From: Sva-07 sp963774765
GTDB taxonomy: Bacteria > Actinomycetota > Acidimicrobiia > Acidimicrobiales > Ilumatobacteraceae
Assembly (NCBI GenBank): GCA_963774765.1
Contig: CAVZGP010000030.1
Location: forward strand, 332,262-396,261
Direction of reading: 5' to 3'
DNA length: 64,000 nt
The position numbers were made by a program, and so were the translations under genes. Below are positions 44,519 through 54,263 of this stretch, one piece after another. The notes below the pieces were generated by a model that was given only the letters and a program-made list of their open reading frames with translations, made no database searches and was not told where the DNA came from. How positions within the stretch are numbered: position 1 is the stretch's first letter; each line of letters begins with the position of its first letter.

Positions 44519-46045
44519 TCAGCTGGCCCGGCGCAGCGCACGGAGGCGGGCTCGGGCGCGTCGGGTCTGGTGGGCGATCTCGATCGCATCGTCGTGGGTG
44601 TCGTCGGCGGCTTCATGGGCTGCGCTGTCGTCGCTGTCGTCGGGGAAGGTGGGCGGTCGGGCGCCGACGGGCAGGATGATGCTGCCGTCGGGCCGGATCG
44701 TGTAGCTCTGGCCGTGGACGCAGCGTCGCCTGGTGAGTTTCTTGCGGTGTTTCTCGCGGTTGTGGTGGCCGCAGTCGACGCCGGCGTTGATCTGGTCGGT
44801 GGTGCCGAGATCGACCCATTCGGTGAGGTGGTCGACCTCGCAGAAGTCCTGGGGCAGGTCGCACCCGGCGTGGTCGCAGCGTCGTACGAGCAGCTTGGCG
44901 GCCTCACGGGCCGGGCCGGTGAAGAGCCGCGCCTTGCGGCCCATGTCGATCACGACGCCCTGCGCGTCGACCACGACGCGGCGGATGTGGCCGGCGAGCG
45001 CGGCGCGCAGCACGTCGTGCGGATGCAGCGGCGTGCCGCTGGAGGTCTCGCAGCGCATGCGGGCGAAGGCGTCGGGGTCGGCGACGAGGTCGGCGAGGAG
45101 ATCGCCGGTGGCGTGCGCCGGCATCCCGGTGAACGGGTCGATCGGGTCGCCGGACAAGGTGGTGGTGGGTGCGAGGCCCGCATCAGCGAGCACCATCGCG
45201 AAGGTGCGCTGGTCGCACAGGAGGTTGACGAGCGGGGTCGGCGCTGCCGGTGCGTTGGCGTCGGTGTCGAGGTGGGCGTTGGCCCGGCGCAACATGTCGA
45301 CGAAGGCGTCGTAGCTGCGCTGGCGGTGCGTGCGGGGGAGCGGCTTGCCGGAGGCGTCGTCGCCGTGCTCGGCGCGGCGGGCGGCTGCGTCCTTGCGGAA
45401 CTCGTGCTCGCAGAAACGGCGGAAGATCGTTTGGAGCTCGTCGTTGACGAGTGGGTCGCCGCCGTTGGCGTCGAGGTGGAGTTCGCCGCCGACGGTGGTG
45501 ACGTTCACGTTGCGTCCGGCGATCTGGGCGTCGCGGTCGCGATGGGCGCCATCGGTGTCGGCGAGCATCTCGAAGCGTTGGAGGGCGATGACGAAGTCGT
45601 CGTAGCAGTACCGCTCGGCGAGCTCGAGCAGCATGGCCGCGAACTCGACCAAGCGGTCACGCACCCGCGGGTTGCGGTGCATGCGGGCGATCGCTGCTGC
45701 CTGGGCGACGCCGATGCGCCCGGTCTGGAGCGCCTCGGCCAGACCGGGGACGCCGTTGGCCGCCTGTGCGAGCCGACGCCCAGCGGCGATGTCGTGGTTC
45801 GACGAGTTGCACGTGGCACGCAGGTACCCCTTCAGCGTGCGGTGCCCGTCGGCCGCATACAGGCGACGCTGCTCGACGGTGGCCAACGTCAATGCCATCT
45901 CGGACTCGACCCGGCGCCGCAGCAACTCCAAGCCACGAACCCGCTCGTCGAGTTCGGTATCGGTGGCGTCGAACAACTCGTCGGCGACGTCGTCGACCGT
46001 GCGGTCGCTCCCCCCGATCGTGTCGCACAACGCCCCGAGATCCAT
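44519..46045 (-). CDS. DUF222 domain protein with C-terminal HNH endonuclease motif
   Basis: A 508-residue protein with the long helical DUF222 region (from about residue 10: DTELDERVRGLELLRRRVESEMALTLATVE to CEHEFRKDAAARR) and a C-terminal HNH-type domain: VRRCDHAGCDLPQDFCEVDHLTEW followed by NAGVDCGHHNREKHRKK, giving the His and paired cysteines for a beta-beta-alpha metal nuclease. Proteins of this family are repeated in mycobacterial and related genomes and behave like selfish or domesticated elements; their biological role is unknown. The stop is 3 bp from the convergent helicase stop. The long open frame on the opposite strand here is an antisense shadow. Confidence 0.9.
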   Translation of the reverse strand: MDLGALCDTIGGSDRTVDDVADELFDATDTELDERVRGLELLRRRVESEMALTLATVEQRRLYAADGHRTLKGYLRATCNSSNHDIAAGRRLAQAANGVPGLAEALQTGRIGVAQAAAIARMHRNPRVRDRLVEFAAMLLELAERYCYDDFVIALQRFEMLADTDGAHRDRDAQIAGRNVNVTTVGGELHLDANGGDPLVNDELQTIFRRFCEHEFRKDAAARRAEHGDDASGKPLPRTHRQRSYDAFVDMLRRANAHLDTDANAPAAPTPLVNLLCDQRTFAMVLADAGLAPTTTLSGDPIDPFTGMPAHATGDLLADLVADPDAFARMRCETSSGTPLHPHDVLRAALAGHIRRVVVDAQGVVIDMGRKARLFTGPAREAAKLLVRRCDHAGCDLPQDFCEVDHLTEWVDLGTTDQINAGVDCGHHNREKHRKKLTRRRCVHGQSYTIRPDGSIILPVGARPPTFPDDSDDSAAHEAADDTHDDAIEIAHQTRRARARLRALRRAS

Positions 46046-46237
46046 ACGACCATCATGACCAAGGGGTGTCACACAGTTGCGGGGCCCCAGTTGGTGGACG
46101 TCGAACGGACGAACCCGGAGCGAACGCGTCGAGCACATCGATGACCGTCGCGCCATCGATGGGACCTCTGGCCCGTTGACGGCGGATGGTCCGGGTGATT
46201 CGCTCGTGGGAGAGGCTCCATGACATCGGGAGGCGCG

Positions 46238-47062
46238 ATGAAAGCCGGTGATGTTCGAAGTCGGATCGGTCGACGTTGGGTCGCGGTCGTGTCGCTCGTG
46301 TTCGCCGCATCGGCGTCGGCGTGCGGCTCCTCCGACGATCCGATGCCGAGTTCGATGTGTCCCGAGGGTTCGGCACCGCAGGTCGTGGCGTACGAGTTCG
46401 ACGGTGGCGGCGTGGAGTGGGTGTCGTGTACCGACGAGATCGGCTACTGGAGTCTGCTCCCGGTGGCCGATGGTGTCGTCTACGTCGCCACCCACAGCCA
46501 GGGCGTTGCGTCGAACGTGACCGCGCTCGATGCGGCGACCGGTGAGCCGATCGACGATGCGCCGCCGCCTCCTCCGGCACGCGGCACCGTCGAGGGTCAG
46601 TCGTACACCGGTCAGCCGGCGCGGGTGGAGGTGGGCGACATCACCGTCATCGGTGGCCAGGACGACGCGGTCAGGGCGATCTCGCCTGACGGTGCCTTGT
46701 GGTCACAACCCGGGGTGTTTGCCTACGACGACGTCTGGGCGATCGATGACGGTGCCGTGTTCGCCTTCGAACACGAGACCTCCCGGTTGGTGGCCTACGA
46801 GGTCGACAGCGGCGATGTGCGGTGGTTCCACGAGGGTGATCCGTACCGGGAGGGATTGTGGCCCTTCCACGCCGTCGACCGTCGGGTATACACCCTGTGG
46901 TCCAATCTCCAGGTCCGTTCGACGGGGGACGGGGAGCTGCTGTGGAGCACGGACTACCCCGCCGAGGAGATGGAAGACGTGGGTCTGCGGATGACCGGGG
47001 TCGACACGGACGGCGAGCACGTGTTCGTGTCGTTCGCGACCGAGGCCTCCGGCGGCGACTGA
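46238..47062 (+). CDS. beta-propeller (PQQ/BamB-like) lipoprotein
   Basis: About 274 residues. A twin-arginine-like signal (RSRIGRRWVAVVSLVFAASASAC) ends in a lipobox Cys. The mature part has repeating blades of the PQQ-like kind: LLPVADGVVYVATHSQGVASNVTALDAATGE, DAVRAISPDGALWSQPG, LVAYEVDSGDVRWFHEGDP and LQVRSTGDGELLWSTDYP. Such propellers bind partners or ligands rather than catalyse. A GGGAGG site stands five bases before the ATG at 46238, favouring it over the ATG 18 bases upstream. The 193-bp gap before this gene (46046-46237) holds no other gene. Confidence 0.8.
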   Translation: MKAGDVRSRIGRRWVAVVSLVFAASASACGSSDDPMPSSMCPEGSAPQVVAYEFDGGGVEWVSCTDEIGYWSLLPVADGVVYVATHSQGVASNVTALDAATGEPIDDAPPPPPARGTVEGQSYTGQPARVEVGDITVIGGQDDAVRAISPDGALWSQPGVFAYDDVWAIDDGAVFAFEHETSRLVAYEVDSGDVRWFHEGDPYREGLWPFHAVDRRVYTLWSNLQVRSTGDGELLWSTDYPAEEMEDVGLRMTGVDTDGEHVFVSFATEASGGD

Positions 47063-47178
47063 GCCGTTCGCCGAGCAGGCCGACCGGGCCGATCAGTCGC
47101 CGTGGTCGTCGGCGGTGAGGCGCTGTTCCGAGGCGTCCGACGGTTGCCGTCAGCACCGGGACTGGCACACTCGGCGCC

Positions 47179-49512
47179 ATGACTCCGTCGTCCTCGCGTC
47201 GTGGCACCGGTCGTGGGCTTGGCCTCATCTCGCTCGCCGTCGTGCTCGCGGCGTGCAGCGGTTCGTCCGACTCGACGGCATCGTCGTCGTCGGTGGCGTC
47301 GGATGCCACTGCGTCCGATGCGACCCTCGCCGTCGACTCGACGGAGTCGACCGCAACGACCGAGGTCGTCGAGCTCGATCCCGCAACGTTCACCGTGCAG
47401 CCGGGGACGGAGCAGGTCACGGTGCTCGGCGCCGAGCCGGGCACCGAGCTGGCGCTGATCGACGGTGAGCCGGGGGGCGACACCGCCGGCGGGACGGTGG
47501 TGGCGAGCGATGTCGTCGACGAGCAGGGATCGTTGCTGTTCCGAGCCGTCGTCCCCGGCGAGTACCGCCTCACCTCGGCGACCGAGGCGAGCGACGTGTT
47601 CGTCGTGGCCGACCGTACCGACGTGCCACCCGCTTCGCTGTACGAGGACCAGGAGCTGCTGCCCGCGGGCGGGTTCGGCTACATCACCACCCGCGACGGC
47701 ACCACGCTGAGTGCCAACGTGGTGCTGCCCGGCCCGGTGGATCAGGGCCCGTAACCGACGGTGATCGAGTACAGCGGCTACGCGCCGAGCAACCCCGACG
47801 ACGCCACGTTCGCCGGCATCTACGGCGCGCTGGGGTTCGCCTACGTCGGCGTGAACATGCGCGGGAGCGGGTGCAGCGGCGGCTCGTTCGGCTACTTCGA
47901 GTACGTGCAGTCGCTCGACGGCTACGACGTCGTCGAGGCCGTCGCCGCCCAACCGTGGGTGGCGAACAACCGGGTCGGGATGGTCGGGATCTCCTATCCG
48001 GGGATCAGCCAGTTGTTCGTCGCTGCCACCCAGCCGCCGAGTCTGGCGGCGATCACGCCGCTCAGCGTGATCGACGACGTGTACGGCTCGACGCTGTATC
48101 CCGGCGGCCTGCTCAACACGGGCTTCGCCGTCAACTGGAGCGACGAACGCGCTGGGCAGGCCGAGCCGTACGGTCAGGCCTGGACGCGTGGGCGCGCCGA
48201 CGCTGGCGACCAGATGTGCGCGGACAACCAGTTGGTGCGCCTGCAGAATCCCGACCAGTCGCAGGCCATCGCAGCCAACGAGTTCTACGACCCGGCAACG
48301 GGCGACGAGCTGGCGCCGCGGACGTTCGTCGACCGGATCGAGGTGCCCGTGTTCATCGCCGGCGCCTGGCAGGACGAGCAGACCGGCGGTCGCTTCGCCA
48401 CGATGCTCGACCGGTTCACCGGCGCGCCCGACGTGTTCATCACGCTCATGAACGGGCTGCACACCGAGTCGCTCAGCCCTGGGGTGCTCCAGCGCTACGT
48501 CGAGTTCCTCCAGTTGTACGTCTCGAAGCAGGTTCCCGACGTGGCGGCCGCCAACGTGATCGCGTCGATCCTCGTGCCCAGCGTGTTCGGCGTCGAGTCG
48601 ACGACCACCTTCACCAACCGGTTCGACGCCATGACCTACGAGGAGGCGCTGGCGGCGTTCGAGGACGAACCCGCCGTGCGATTGCTGGTCGAGCAGGGCG
48701 GCTCGGCCGACGGCGTGCCGGGCGCACCCGTGGCGAACTTCACGGTCGAGCAGGACGCGTGGCCGATCCCCGGTGCCGTGGCCACCTCGTGGTACCTGGG
48801 CGATGATGGCACGCTGGCCCCCGAGCCGTCCGCCTCGGCCGGGACCGACGACTACCTCGCCGATCCCGACGCCATCGCCGCCACGTTCTACGACGATGCC
48901 GACAACCCGATCTGGAACGCCGACGTCACGTGGGACTGGCCGGCGCTCGCCGACGGTACCGGGCTCGGATTCGTCACGGAACCGTTCGCCGAGGACACGC
49001 TCGTGGCCGGATCCGGCTCGGTCGACCTGTGGGTGGGATCGTCGAGCGGCGACACCGATCTCGAGGTGACGGTCACCGAGGTGCGACCCGACGGCACCGA
49101 GATCTACGTGCAGAGCGGCTGGTTGCGCGCCAGCCAGCGGGCGCTCGACGACGAGGCCAGCACCGATCTCCGCCCGGTGCACACCCATCTCGAGGCCGAC
49201 GCAGCGCCGCTCGACGTCGGCGAGCTGACGACGGTGCGGGTGGAGGTGTTCCCGTTCGCCCATCCGTTCCGGGCGGGGAGCCAGCTGCGGCTCACGGTGG
49301 ATGCGCCCGGCGGCAACCGCCCCGTGTGGGCGTTCGACACCACCATCAGCGACGGCGAGACCGTCACCGTCGGCCACGGCGGCGCCACCCCGTCGAGGCT
49401 CGTGCTCGCCGTGGTCCCCGGCGTCGCTGTCCCCGATCCCGCACCCGCCGCGTGCGGCGCCCTGCGGGGTCAGCCGTGTCGCACCTGGGTTCCCTCGGCC
49501 AACGGCGGCTGA
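47179..49512 (+). CDS. CocE/NonD-family hydrolase (lipoprotein), interrupted by an in-frame stop
   Basis: The reading frame is continuous from 47179 to 49512 except for TAA at 47752-47754. Before it: lipoprotein signal ISLAVVLAAC, a Ser/Thr-rich linker, and a beta domain ending VVLPGPVDQGP. After it: TVIEYSGYAPSNPDDATF, then VGMVGISYPGISQLF with the G-x-S-Y-x-G nucleophile, an Asp near AWQDEQTGG and an active-site His in NGLHTES, then the jelly-roll C-terminal domain of the X-Pro dipeptidyl-peptidase/cocaine-esterase family. TAC (Tyr) to TAA by one substitution would explain the break, since homologues have a Tyr there as I recall. Full length would be 777 residues; a shorter product could start at the next ATG/GTG (47761). 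Confidence 0.83.
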
Positions 49513-49679
49513 CCGCCCCAGCACCGTGGCGGCCGGCGACGACGTGGCTGCGGGCGTTCGCGGGTGCCATCCGGTGTGAGCGCAGCGGTGTCACAGCGCT
49601 GCCGGCACACCGACCTGCACATCCATCCCGCATCTGTCTGTTGACCCGGAAGGTGGCGTCGGAGGTGGCGTGGTGCCGC

Positions 49680-49874
49680 TCAGAGGATGTGGCAGGTGAC
49701 GCGCTGAACGGAGGCGGCCACGCTCGGGGTGACCCGGCCGACGCGCTCCAGCAGCAGATCGGCGGGGATCGAGCGGAGCAGGTCGATGGCGAACACGTGC
49801 CCGTCGGTGTCTTTCTCGGCGCGGTCGCGAGCGATCCGCTGCATCTTCGCGCGGTCGCTCTCGCTCACTGGCAT
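49680..49874 (-). CDS. hypothetical protein (64 aa)
   Basis: MPVSESDRAKMQRIARDRAE to the end SVAASVQRVTCHIL, a small, helical, charged protein. Nearly every codon has G or C in the third position, as in real genes here, so I consider it coding although no domain is recognised. It is convergent with the hydrolase gene upstream and 77 bp downstream of the SEC-C protein gene on the same strand. The 167 bp between 49513 and 49679 contain no gene. Confidence 0.6.
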   Translation of the reverse strand: MPVSESDRAKMQRIARDRAEKDTDGHVFAIDLLRSIPADLLLERVGRVTPSVAASVQRVTCHIL

Positions 49875-49951
49875 GTCATCACGCTCATCGGGTCGCGGCG
49901 ACCAGACGTGCTGGTCACGAGCGCCGGTTCCCCACCCCCGACGGTGATGAT

Positions 49952-52525
49952 TCAGTCGTCGAGGCCGAGATGGGCGCGCAGACGTGACGCGCGGAAGCCG
50001 CCGACGTCGCCGGGCGGCGGCTCGGAGAAGGTCGCCAGCAACCGTCGCACCTCCTCGCGTCCCACGGGGTCGCTGACGGCTTCGCGGGGCGTGCGTCCGT
50101 CGAGTGCGGGGATCTGTTCGTCGAGCCATTCGATCTCCTTGGCCCGGATGATCTCGTCGAGCAGGGCGCGAACCTCCGGAGCGTCCGGATCGAACTCACC
50201 GGGTTCGTGGTCGCCCTCGGGGAGGTCGAGTTCGTCGAACTCCCGTCGCACGTCGTCGAGCAGTTGGACGGAGCCGACCTGGTCGGCGACGAGGCCCTTC
50301 ACGGCGGCAGCGCGCTCATCGGAGTTCGTCTCCGACACGAGCGTCGTGCCGTCGAGGCGCAACGTGGCGACGATCGCCCGGCGCATGCCGGGGGTGTCCT
50401 GCACGAGCGTCCACCGGTCGTCGCCGTCGGCGGCGAAGCCGGCGGACGCCAACTGCTCCGACAGGAGCCCGGGGTCGTCCACGCTCCATCGGATCGTGTG
50501 GAATGCCAAGTCCTCGCCGGAGGTGTTGCGCAGGGTCGGGGGACGGAACGTGGAGGCGACCAGCGCCATCATCTCGTCGACGTCGTTGCGGTCGATCGCG
50601 TCGATGAGCGGGTTGACGAGGTGGGGCGCCACCGGGAAGAACCCGGAAAAGGCCCGGTAGGTGTCGCCGACCGGCACCGGCCGACCGATCAGGTACATCC
50701 CTGGCCGGGTCGCGTCGGACGGATGGACGTTCGTGACGGTGATCGTCTCGCCGCTGCCGACGTCGCGGAGGTGCAGTTCGTCGGTGCGGTCCCGCAGGAT
50801 CTCGAACACGGCACGGTCGGTGAGCAGCCAGGTCTGCGCGAGCAGCACTTCGTCGTCGGGGAGCAGCCATCCCCGCGCGGTGAGGAACTCCTCGAACACG
50901 CCGTGCTCGTGGAGGGCCAGGTCGTGGACGAATGGTGACTCGACCAGCTCGCGCTCGATCCCGTAGGCGCCCTCGGCGAGTTCGGCGGCGAGCTCGGTCA
51001 CGAGCTCGGGACAGGACGTGCGGACGTAGCGCAGGGCCTTGTCGTGGAGCCACGCCGATCGATCCGCGAGTGGGTGCTGTTCCGTGCCGAGGTGGCACGC
51101 CTTGTACTTGCGGCCGGAGCCGCACGGGCATCGCTCGTTGCGCCCGACCTGCGCCTTCGGCGGCCGTGCGTAGGCGATGACCTCCGCCAACAGGTTCACG
51201 CCGTGTTCGTCGTGCTCGTGGTCGTGGATGAACGGATCCTCGTCATGGTCGTCTGCGTGCAACCGTGATTCGTCGATGCCGGCGCGGGCGAGGAGGCGCA
51301 TCGCGGCCCGTGCGTCTCCGCGGTCGGAGGCGATCGCTGCCGCATCCACCAGCAGGGGAGCGAAGGTGCTGCCTTGGTCGGCGAGTCGCTCGACGAGCTC
51401 CACCGATTCCCGCACGTCGGACCGGTCCAGCAGGCATTGCGACATGATCCAGCCCAACCCGTCGGGCCAGTCGGCGTCGATGTGCGACGCGAGCGCAGTC
51501 ATGAACGCTTCGACGCGACCGGTGTCGCCCCCGTCCGCCACCGTCTCGGCCAGGAACGCCTCGGCGACGCCGTCCAACTCGCCCAGCGCCGCCAACAGGA
51601 TCGCGGCCGCGTCGCGTTCGTCGTCAGTCGCTCCGAGGGCGGTGTCACCGTCATCCGAGAAGCTCCCGAACGCGCCGGTGAGGAGCTGCAGGGCATCGAC
51701 CCCACGTTCGTCGAGGCCGTGCATGAACCGCAGACGGTTGCGGACCCGTCGTTCGTCGAGCGCCGACCAGTCGAAGCCGGCAAGGGCCACCGTCTGGCGT
51801 CGCTGCTCGAGGCCTGCGGCGTCCAGCAGGTCGGGGAGGTACGGCACCAGTGCGTCGACGAACGCGTCGCGGTCGGACAGCAGCGCCGCCAACAGCACCT
51901 GATCGGCCGTGGAGGTGGCGAGCTCGGCGTGGGCTCCGTCGAAGAGTTGGGCGTCGCTGAGCTCGACCGATCGTTCGAAGCCGGCCTGCACGGCGGCGAT
52001 CTGGCGCGGCGTTGCCGTCGGAGGGGTCGGGCATCCGGTGACCTGCAGGCGCTCGGACTGCACGCTCACCGTCATCCAACCGTCGACGGCGGTGTCGAGC
52101 CAGCCGGGCGGGCCGACCACGACGTCGACGTCGGGTTCGTCCTCGCCGAGCCACACTCCGTCGGTGTCGATCCGCCCGATCGTGTGGCCGGTCGCGTCGA
52201 CGAGGTCGGCGCCGTTGGTCACCAGCCACCACCCGAGCGGCGACCAGGCCGGGTGCATCCGTACGAACCCGCGCTCGACGTCGTCGGCGCCGACCGGGAT
52301 CGTCCACGTCGTGCCGTCGACGAGCTGGGGCGTGTAGCACACCGCACCGTCGATCTCGGCGAAGGCCATGTCGACCTGGAGGAGCCGCTCGGCGACTCCC
52401 CTCACCGCGGCCCGACTCCCGAGTTGCGTGTCGTTCGACACTGCGTCGATCAGCTCGTCGCGTGGAACGGAGCCACGCCCGAGGAGCGCAACCATCGCCG
52501 AGCGGACGTCGTTGGTTGCAGGCAC
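49952..52525 (-). CDS. large SEC-C zinc-motif protein, function unknown
   Basis: A protein of about 857 residues. The only recognised domain is a SEC-C zinc knuckle in the middle, VGRNERCPCGSGRKYKACHL, used elsewhere for protein or nucleic-acid binding. Upstream is a roughly 480-residue helical region with a histidine/aspartate-rich stretch just before the knuckle (DDHDEDPFIHDHEHDEHG), possibly a metal site. Downstream are about 350 residues with strand-rich blocks and a coiled region (DEIIRAKEIEWLDEQIPALDG). I chose the GTG at 52523-52525; an ATG 14 codons upstream is possible. It stands alone, in a region of toxin-antitoxin genes. Confidence 0.85.
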   Translation of the reverse strand: MPATNDVRSAMVALLGRGSVPRDELIDAVSNDTQLGSRAAVRGVAERLLQVDMAFAEIDGAVCYTPQLVDGTTWTIPVGADDVERGFVRMHPAWSPLGWWLVTNGADLVDATGHTIGRIDTDGVWLGEDEPDVDVVVGPPGWLDTAVDGWMTVSVQSERLQVTGCPTPPTATPRQIAAVQAGFERSVELSDAQLFDGAHAELATSTADQVLLAALLSDRDAFVDALVPYLPDLLDAAGLEQRRQTVALAGFDWSALDERRVRNRLRFMHGLDERGVDALQLLTGAFGSFSDDGDTALGATDDERDAAAILLAALGELDGVAEAFLAETVADGGDTGRVEAFMTALASHIDADWPDGLGWIMSQCLLDRSDVRESVELVERLADQGSTFAPLLVDAAAIASDRGDARAAMRLLARAGIDESRLHADDHDEDPFIHDHEHDEHGVNLLAEVIAYARPPKAQVGRNERCPCGSGRKYKACHLGTEQHPLADRSAWLHDKALRYVRTSCPELVTELAAELAEGAYGIERELVESPFVHDLALHEHGVFEEFLTARGWLLPDDEVLLAQTWLLTDRAVFEILRDRTDELHLRDVGSGETITVTNVHPSDATRPGMYLIGRPVPVGDTYRAFSGFFPVAPHLVNPLIDAIDRNDVDEMMALVASTFRPPTLRNTSGEDLAFHTIRWSVDDPGLLSEQLASAGFAADGDDRWTLVQDTPGMRRAIVATLRLDGTTLVSETNSDERAAAVKGLVADQVGSVQLLDDVRREFDELDLPEGDHEPGEFDPDAPEVRALLDEIIRAKEIEWLDEQIPALDGRTPREAVSDPVGREEVRRLLATFSEPPPGDVGGFRASRLRAHLGLDD

Positions 52526-52751
52526 GCCCCCATCGTCGCGGCACGGCGTGCCGACCGACAAGCCCAATCACGCGCCAGAGCCAGATCACGCTCCCGCGGA
52601 CGCGTCGGCGCAGTGCAGGATCCTTGCTGAGCGGTCACCAGCGTCTGACCCGTCGCGTCGGTCTCACGGCTGTCGTCTCCGGGGTCGTCGTGGTGCTCCT
52701 CGGTGAGGAACGTGACGGTGGGGAGAGCCGGTGCCGAGACGTGTTCAGCAG

Positions 52752-53063
52752 TCAGCGAGTGCGGCGAGGGCGTGGCAGATTCGGCTGCGCGGCATCGTGC
52801 AGACGTCCGATGCGTCGTGTGAGCATCGAGACGGGCTGGGGGCCGAGGTTGTCGAACGATGCGGCGCACTCGACGTCGAGACCTTCATCCGTGCCGAGCG
52901 CGATCTCGGTGGGGATCGACCGAACGGTGCGGGTGACCGGAGCGACGACGACCCGGTTGAGGTGTGCGGCGGCGAGGTCGCGACTGACGATCAGCACCGG
53001 CCGACGCTTGTCATCGGCTTCGGCCCACCAGATGTCACCCTGACGGGGCCGAGGGTTCACCAC
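52752..53063 (-). CDS. MazF/PemK-family endoribonuclease toxin, pair 1
   Basis: A 103-residue SH3-like toxin that cleaves mRNA at short motifs. The N-terminal RQGDIWWAEADDKRRPVLIVSR carries the conserved R-G-(D/E)-(I/V) start and RPVLI strand, and VVVAPVTRTVRSIPTEIAL and ECAASFDNLGPQPVSMLTRRIG follow. It begins with GTG and overlaps the antitoxin stop by 7 bp, so the pair is co-translated. The two MazF-like toxins in this patch share the family pattern but differ in detail, so a very recent duplication is unlikely. Confidence 0.85.
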   Translation of the reverse strand: MVNPRPRQGDIWWAEADDKRRPVLIVSRDLAAAHLNRVVVAPVTRTVRSIPTEIALGTDEGLDVECAASFDNLGPQPVSMLTRRIGRLHDAAQPNLPRPRRTR

Positions 53064-53329
53064 GGCTCGTCGGCGATCATCGCTCGGGCGTTCGCCTCGG
53101 CGGCGGCGAGTTCCTCGACGGTCTCGGGGGTCCGCTGGTAGCCGGCGATGATCTGGTCGCCGATTGCCTGTCGTCGTCGCTCGTCGATCAGCCGGTGCAC
53201 ACCGGCTCGCACGACGTCGGAGCGAGAAGCGAACTCGCCGGCGTCGACGAGCGCATCGATCGCGGCGGCGGTGTCGTCGTCGATGCGGGTCACCAGCTGC
53301 GGCACGAGGTCAGCATAACAAGACGCCAT
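53057..53329 (-). CDS. ribbon-helix-helix antitoxin, pair 1
   Basis: A 90-residue protein with an N-terminal RHH DNA-binding motif (PQLVTRIDDDTAAAIDALVDAGEFASRSDVVRAGVHRLIDE) and a C-terminal acidic helix (ETVEELAAAEANARAMIADEPW) that should wrap the toxin. It directly precedes the MazF gene and overlaps its start. I chose the ATG at 53327-53329; a GTG at VPQLV is an alternative. Expected control is autorepression by the RHH domain; a leader sequence shared with 54263 lies about 30-110 bp upstream. Confidence 0.82.
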   Translation of the reverse strand: MASCYADLVPQLVTRIDDDTAAAIDALVDAGEFASRSDVVRAGVHRLIDERRRQAIGDQIIAGYQRTPETVEELAAAEANARAMIADEPW

Positions 53330-53350
53330 GCAGAACGGGATGCACGGCGG

Positions 53351-53440
53351 TGCATGGTGACTCCTCGAATCGTGATGTGACGGTGTGCGAGGAGGGAGTC
53401 GGTCGTGCGAGTGTGCGCACGCGGGTGTCACAGGGTTCGC
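53351..53440 (-). repeat. conserved leader upstream of TA pair 1
   Basis: Shares with 54258-54345, in the same orientation, the blocks CGAGGAG(T/C)CACCATG, ACCGACTCCCTCCTC, GCGTGCGCA and CTGTGACACC, with unrelated sequence between. Here the conserved ATG begins only a 21-codon frame (53356), overlapping the antitoxin start. Confidence 0.6.
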
Positions 53441-53521
53441 GCGCCGGCCGGCCTGTTCGAGCCGCCGAGTTGACCGGTGGGCGGACCGGTGGCTCCCCCT
53501 CCGGCGAATCAGGCGAGATCG

Positions 53522-53827
53522 TCAGCAGCCTGTGGCGGCCTGGAGTGCCCGACAGGCTTGCGCCATCCGTTGTGCCGGCAGCGTGGTCACGATTCGCCGG
53601 AAGGTGGCCCGCGGGATGGTGTGGACGTTGTCGAAGTTGACCACGCATGCGGTCGGCACGCCGTCGGCCGGGGTGAGCGCCAACTCGGACACCACGCCCC
53701 GCTCGGTCCGGGTCAGCGCCGCCACGACGACGGAGCCGATCCGGTCGGCGACGGGGTCGCGGGTGAGCACGAGGACCGGGCGGTCGCCGCCGGGCGTGGC
53801 GGCGAACCAGATCTCACCGCGTTGCAT
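53522..53827 (-). CDS. MazF/PemK-family endoribonuclease toxin, pair 2
   Basis: A 101-residue MazF homologue: MQRGEIWFAATPGGDRPVLVLTRDP with the conserved RGEIW start, then VVVAALTRTERGVVSELALTPADG and ACVVNFDNVHTIPRATF. It overlaps the end of its antitoxin gene by 14 bp. It differs from the toxin at 52752 enough to be a separate acquisition or an old duplicate. Confidence 0.87.
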   Translation of the reverse strand: MQRGEIWFAATPGGDRPVLVLTRDPVADRIGSVVVAALTRTERGVVSELALTPADGVPTACVVNFDNVHTIPRATFRRIVTTLPAQRMAQACRALQAATGC

Positions 53828-54066
53828 CGGCCCAGTCCTCCCAGTCCTCGGCGGGACCCCAGTCGGCGATCGTCGCCAGCGCCGACTCGCCCTCGGTGAG
53901 CGGCAGTGCCTCCCACCGGTCGGCGTCGTGTTCGGCTGCCAGTTGGTTCAGGTGACGGCGCACGGCGTCGCGTAGGAGTGCCGATCGGTCGACACCGAGT
54001 TCCGTCCGCCCACCGCTGGACCGCCGCTGCGTCATCGTCGTCGATGCGGAAGCTGAGCATCGTCAT
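53814..54066 (-). CDS. ribbon-helix-helix antitoxin, pair 2, one-base frameshift
   Basis: The start MTMLSFRIDDDDAAAVQRWAD is a ribbon-helix-helix N-terminus. At about 54000-54004 the frame shifts; removing one G gives RWADELGVDRSALLRDAVRR, then HLNQLAAEHDADRWEALPLTEGES and an acidic, Trp-rich tail (WGPAEDWEDWADATR), an 83-residue antitoxin of normal layout. Its end overlaps the toxin start. As in other genes of this window the shift is an extra base. Confidence 0.78.
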
Positions 54067-54101
54067 ACGGCAATCATACAGTGTCATACGACGGCCCGGC
54101 C

Positions 54102-54263
54102 TCAGGATGTCGCAACGAGGTAGAACGCCGCAACCACCAGTTGGTCGAGCGGCACACCGCGGCGTCGACTCGCTTGTTCGAGTTCCCGCAACAATCGTGG
54201 CGGCACATCGAAGGTGAGGCGCGTCAGGCGATCGGGGACCGGCGATGGCGGTTGGGTCTTCAT
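54102..54263 (-). CDS. small ribbon-helix-helix-like protein (53 aa), orphan antitoxin-like
   Basis: MKTQPPSPVPDRLTRLTFDVPPRLLRELEQASRRRGVPLDQLVVAAFYLVATS. The RLTFDVPPRLLRELEQASRRRGVPLDQLVVAAF segment looks like a strand followed by two helices, as in an RHH DNA-binding protein. No toxin follows; the next genes on the strand are the second TA pair. It has a good GAGGAG ribosome-binding site and shares its upstream sequence with the first TA pair. Confidence 0.6.
   Translation of the reverse strand: MKTQPPSPVPDRLTRLTFDVPPRLLRELEQASRRRGVPLDQLVVAAFYLVATS

Noticed and set aside
44570..46144. 524-codon plus-strand frame opposite the DUF222 protein
   Set aside because: Antisense shadow; Val/Gly/Ala-rich low-complexity translation without domains.
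53351..53440. Shared TA leader considered as an insertion-sequence end
   Set aside because: No transposase nearby, no terminal inverted repeats, and only separated blocks are conserved.
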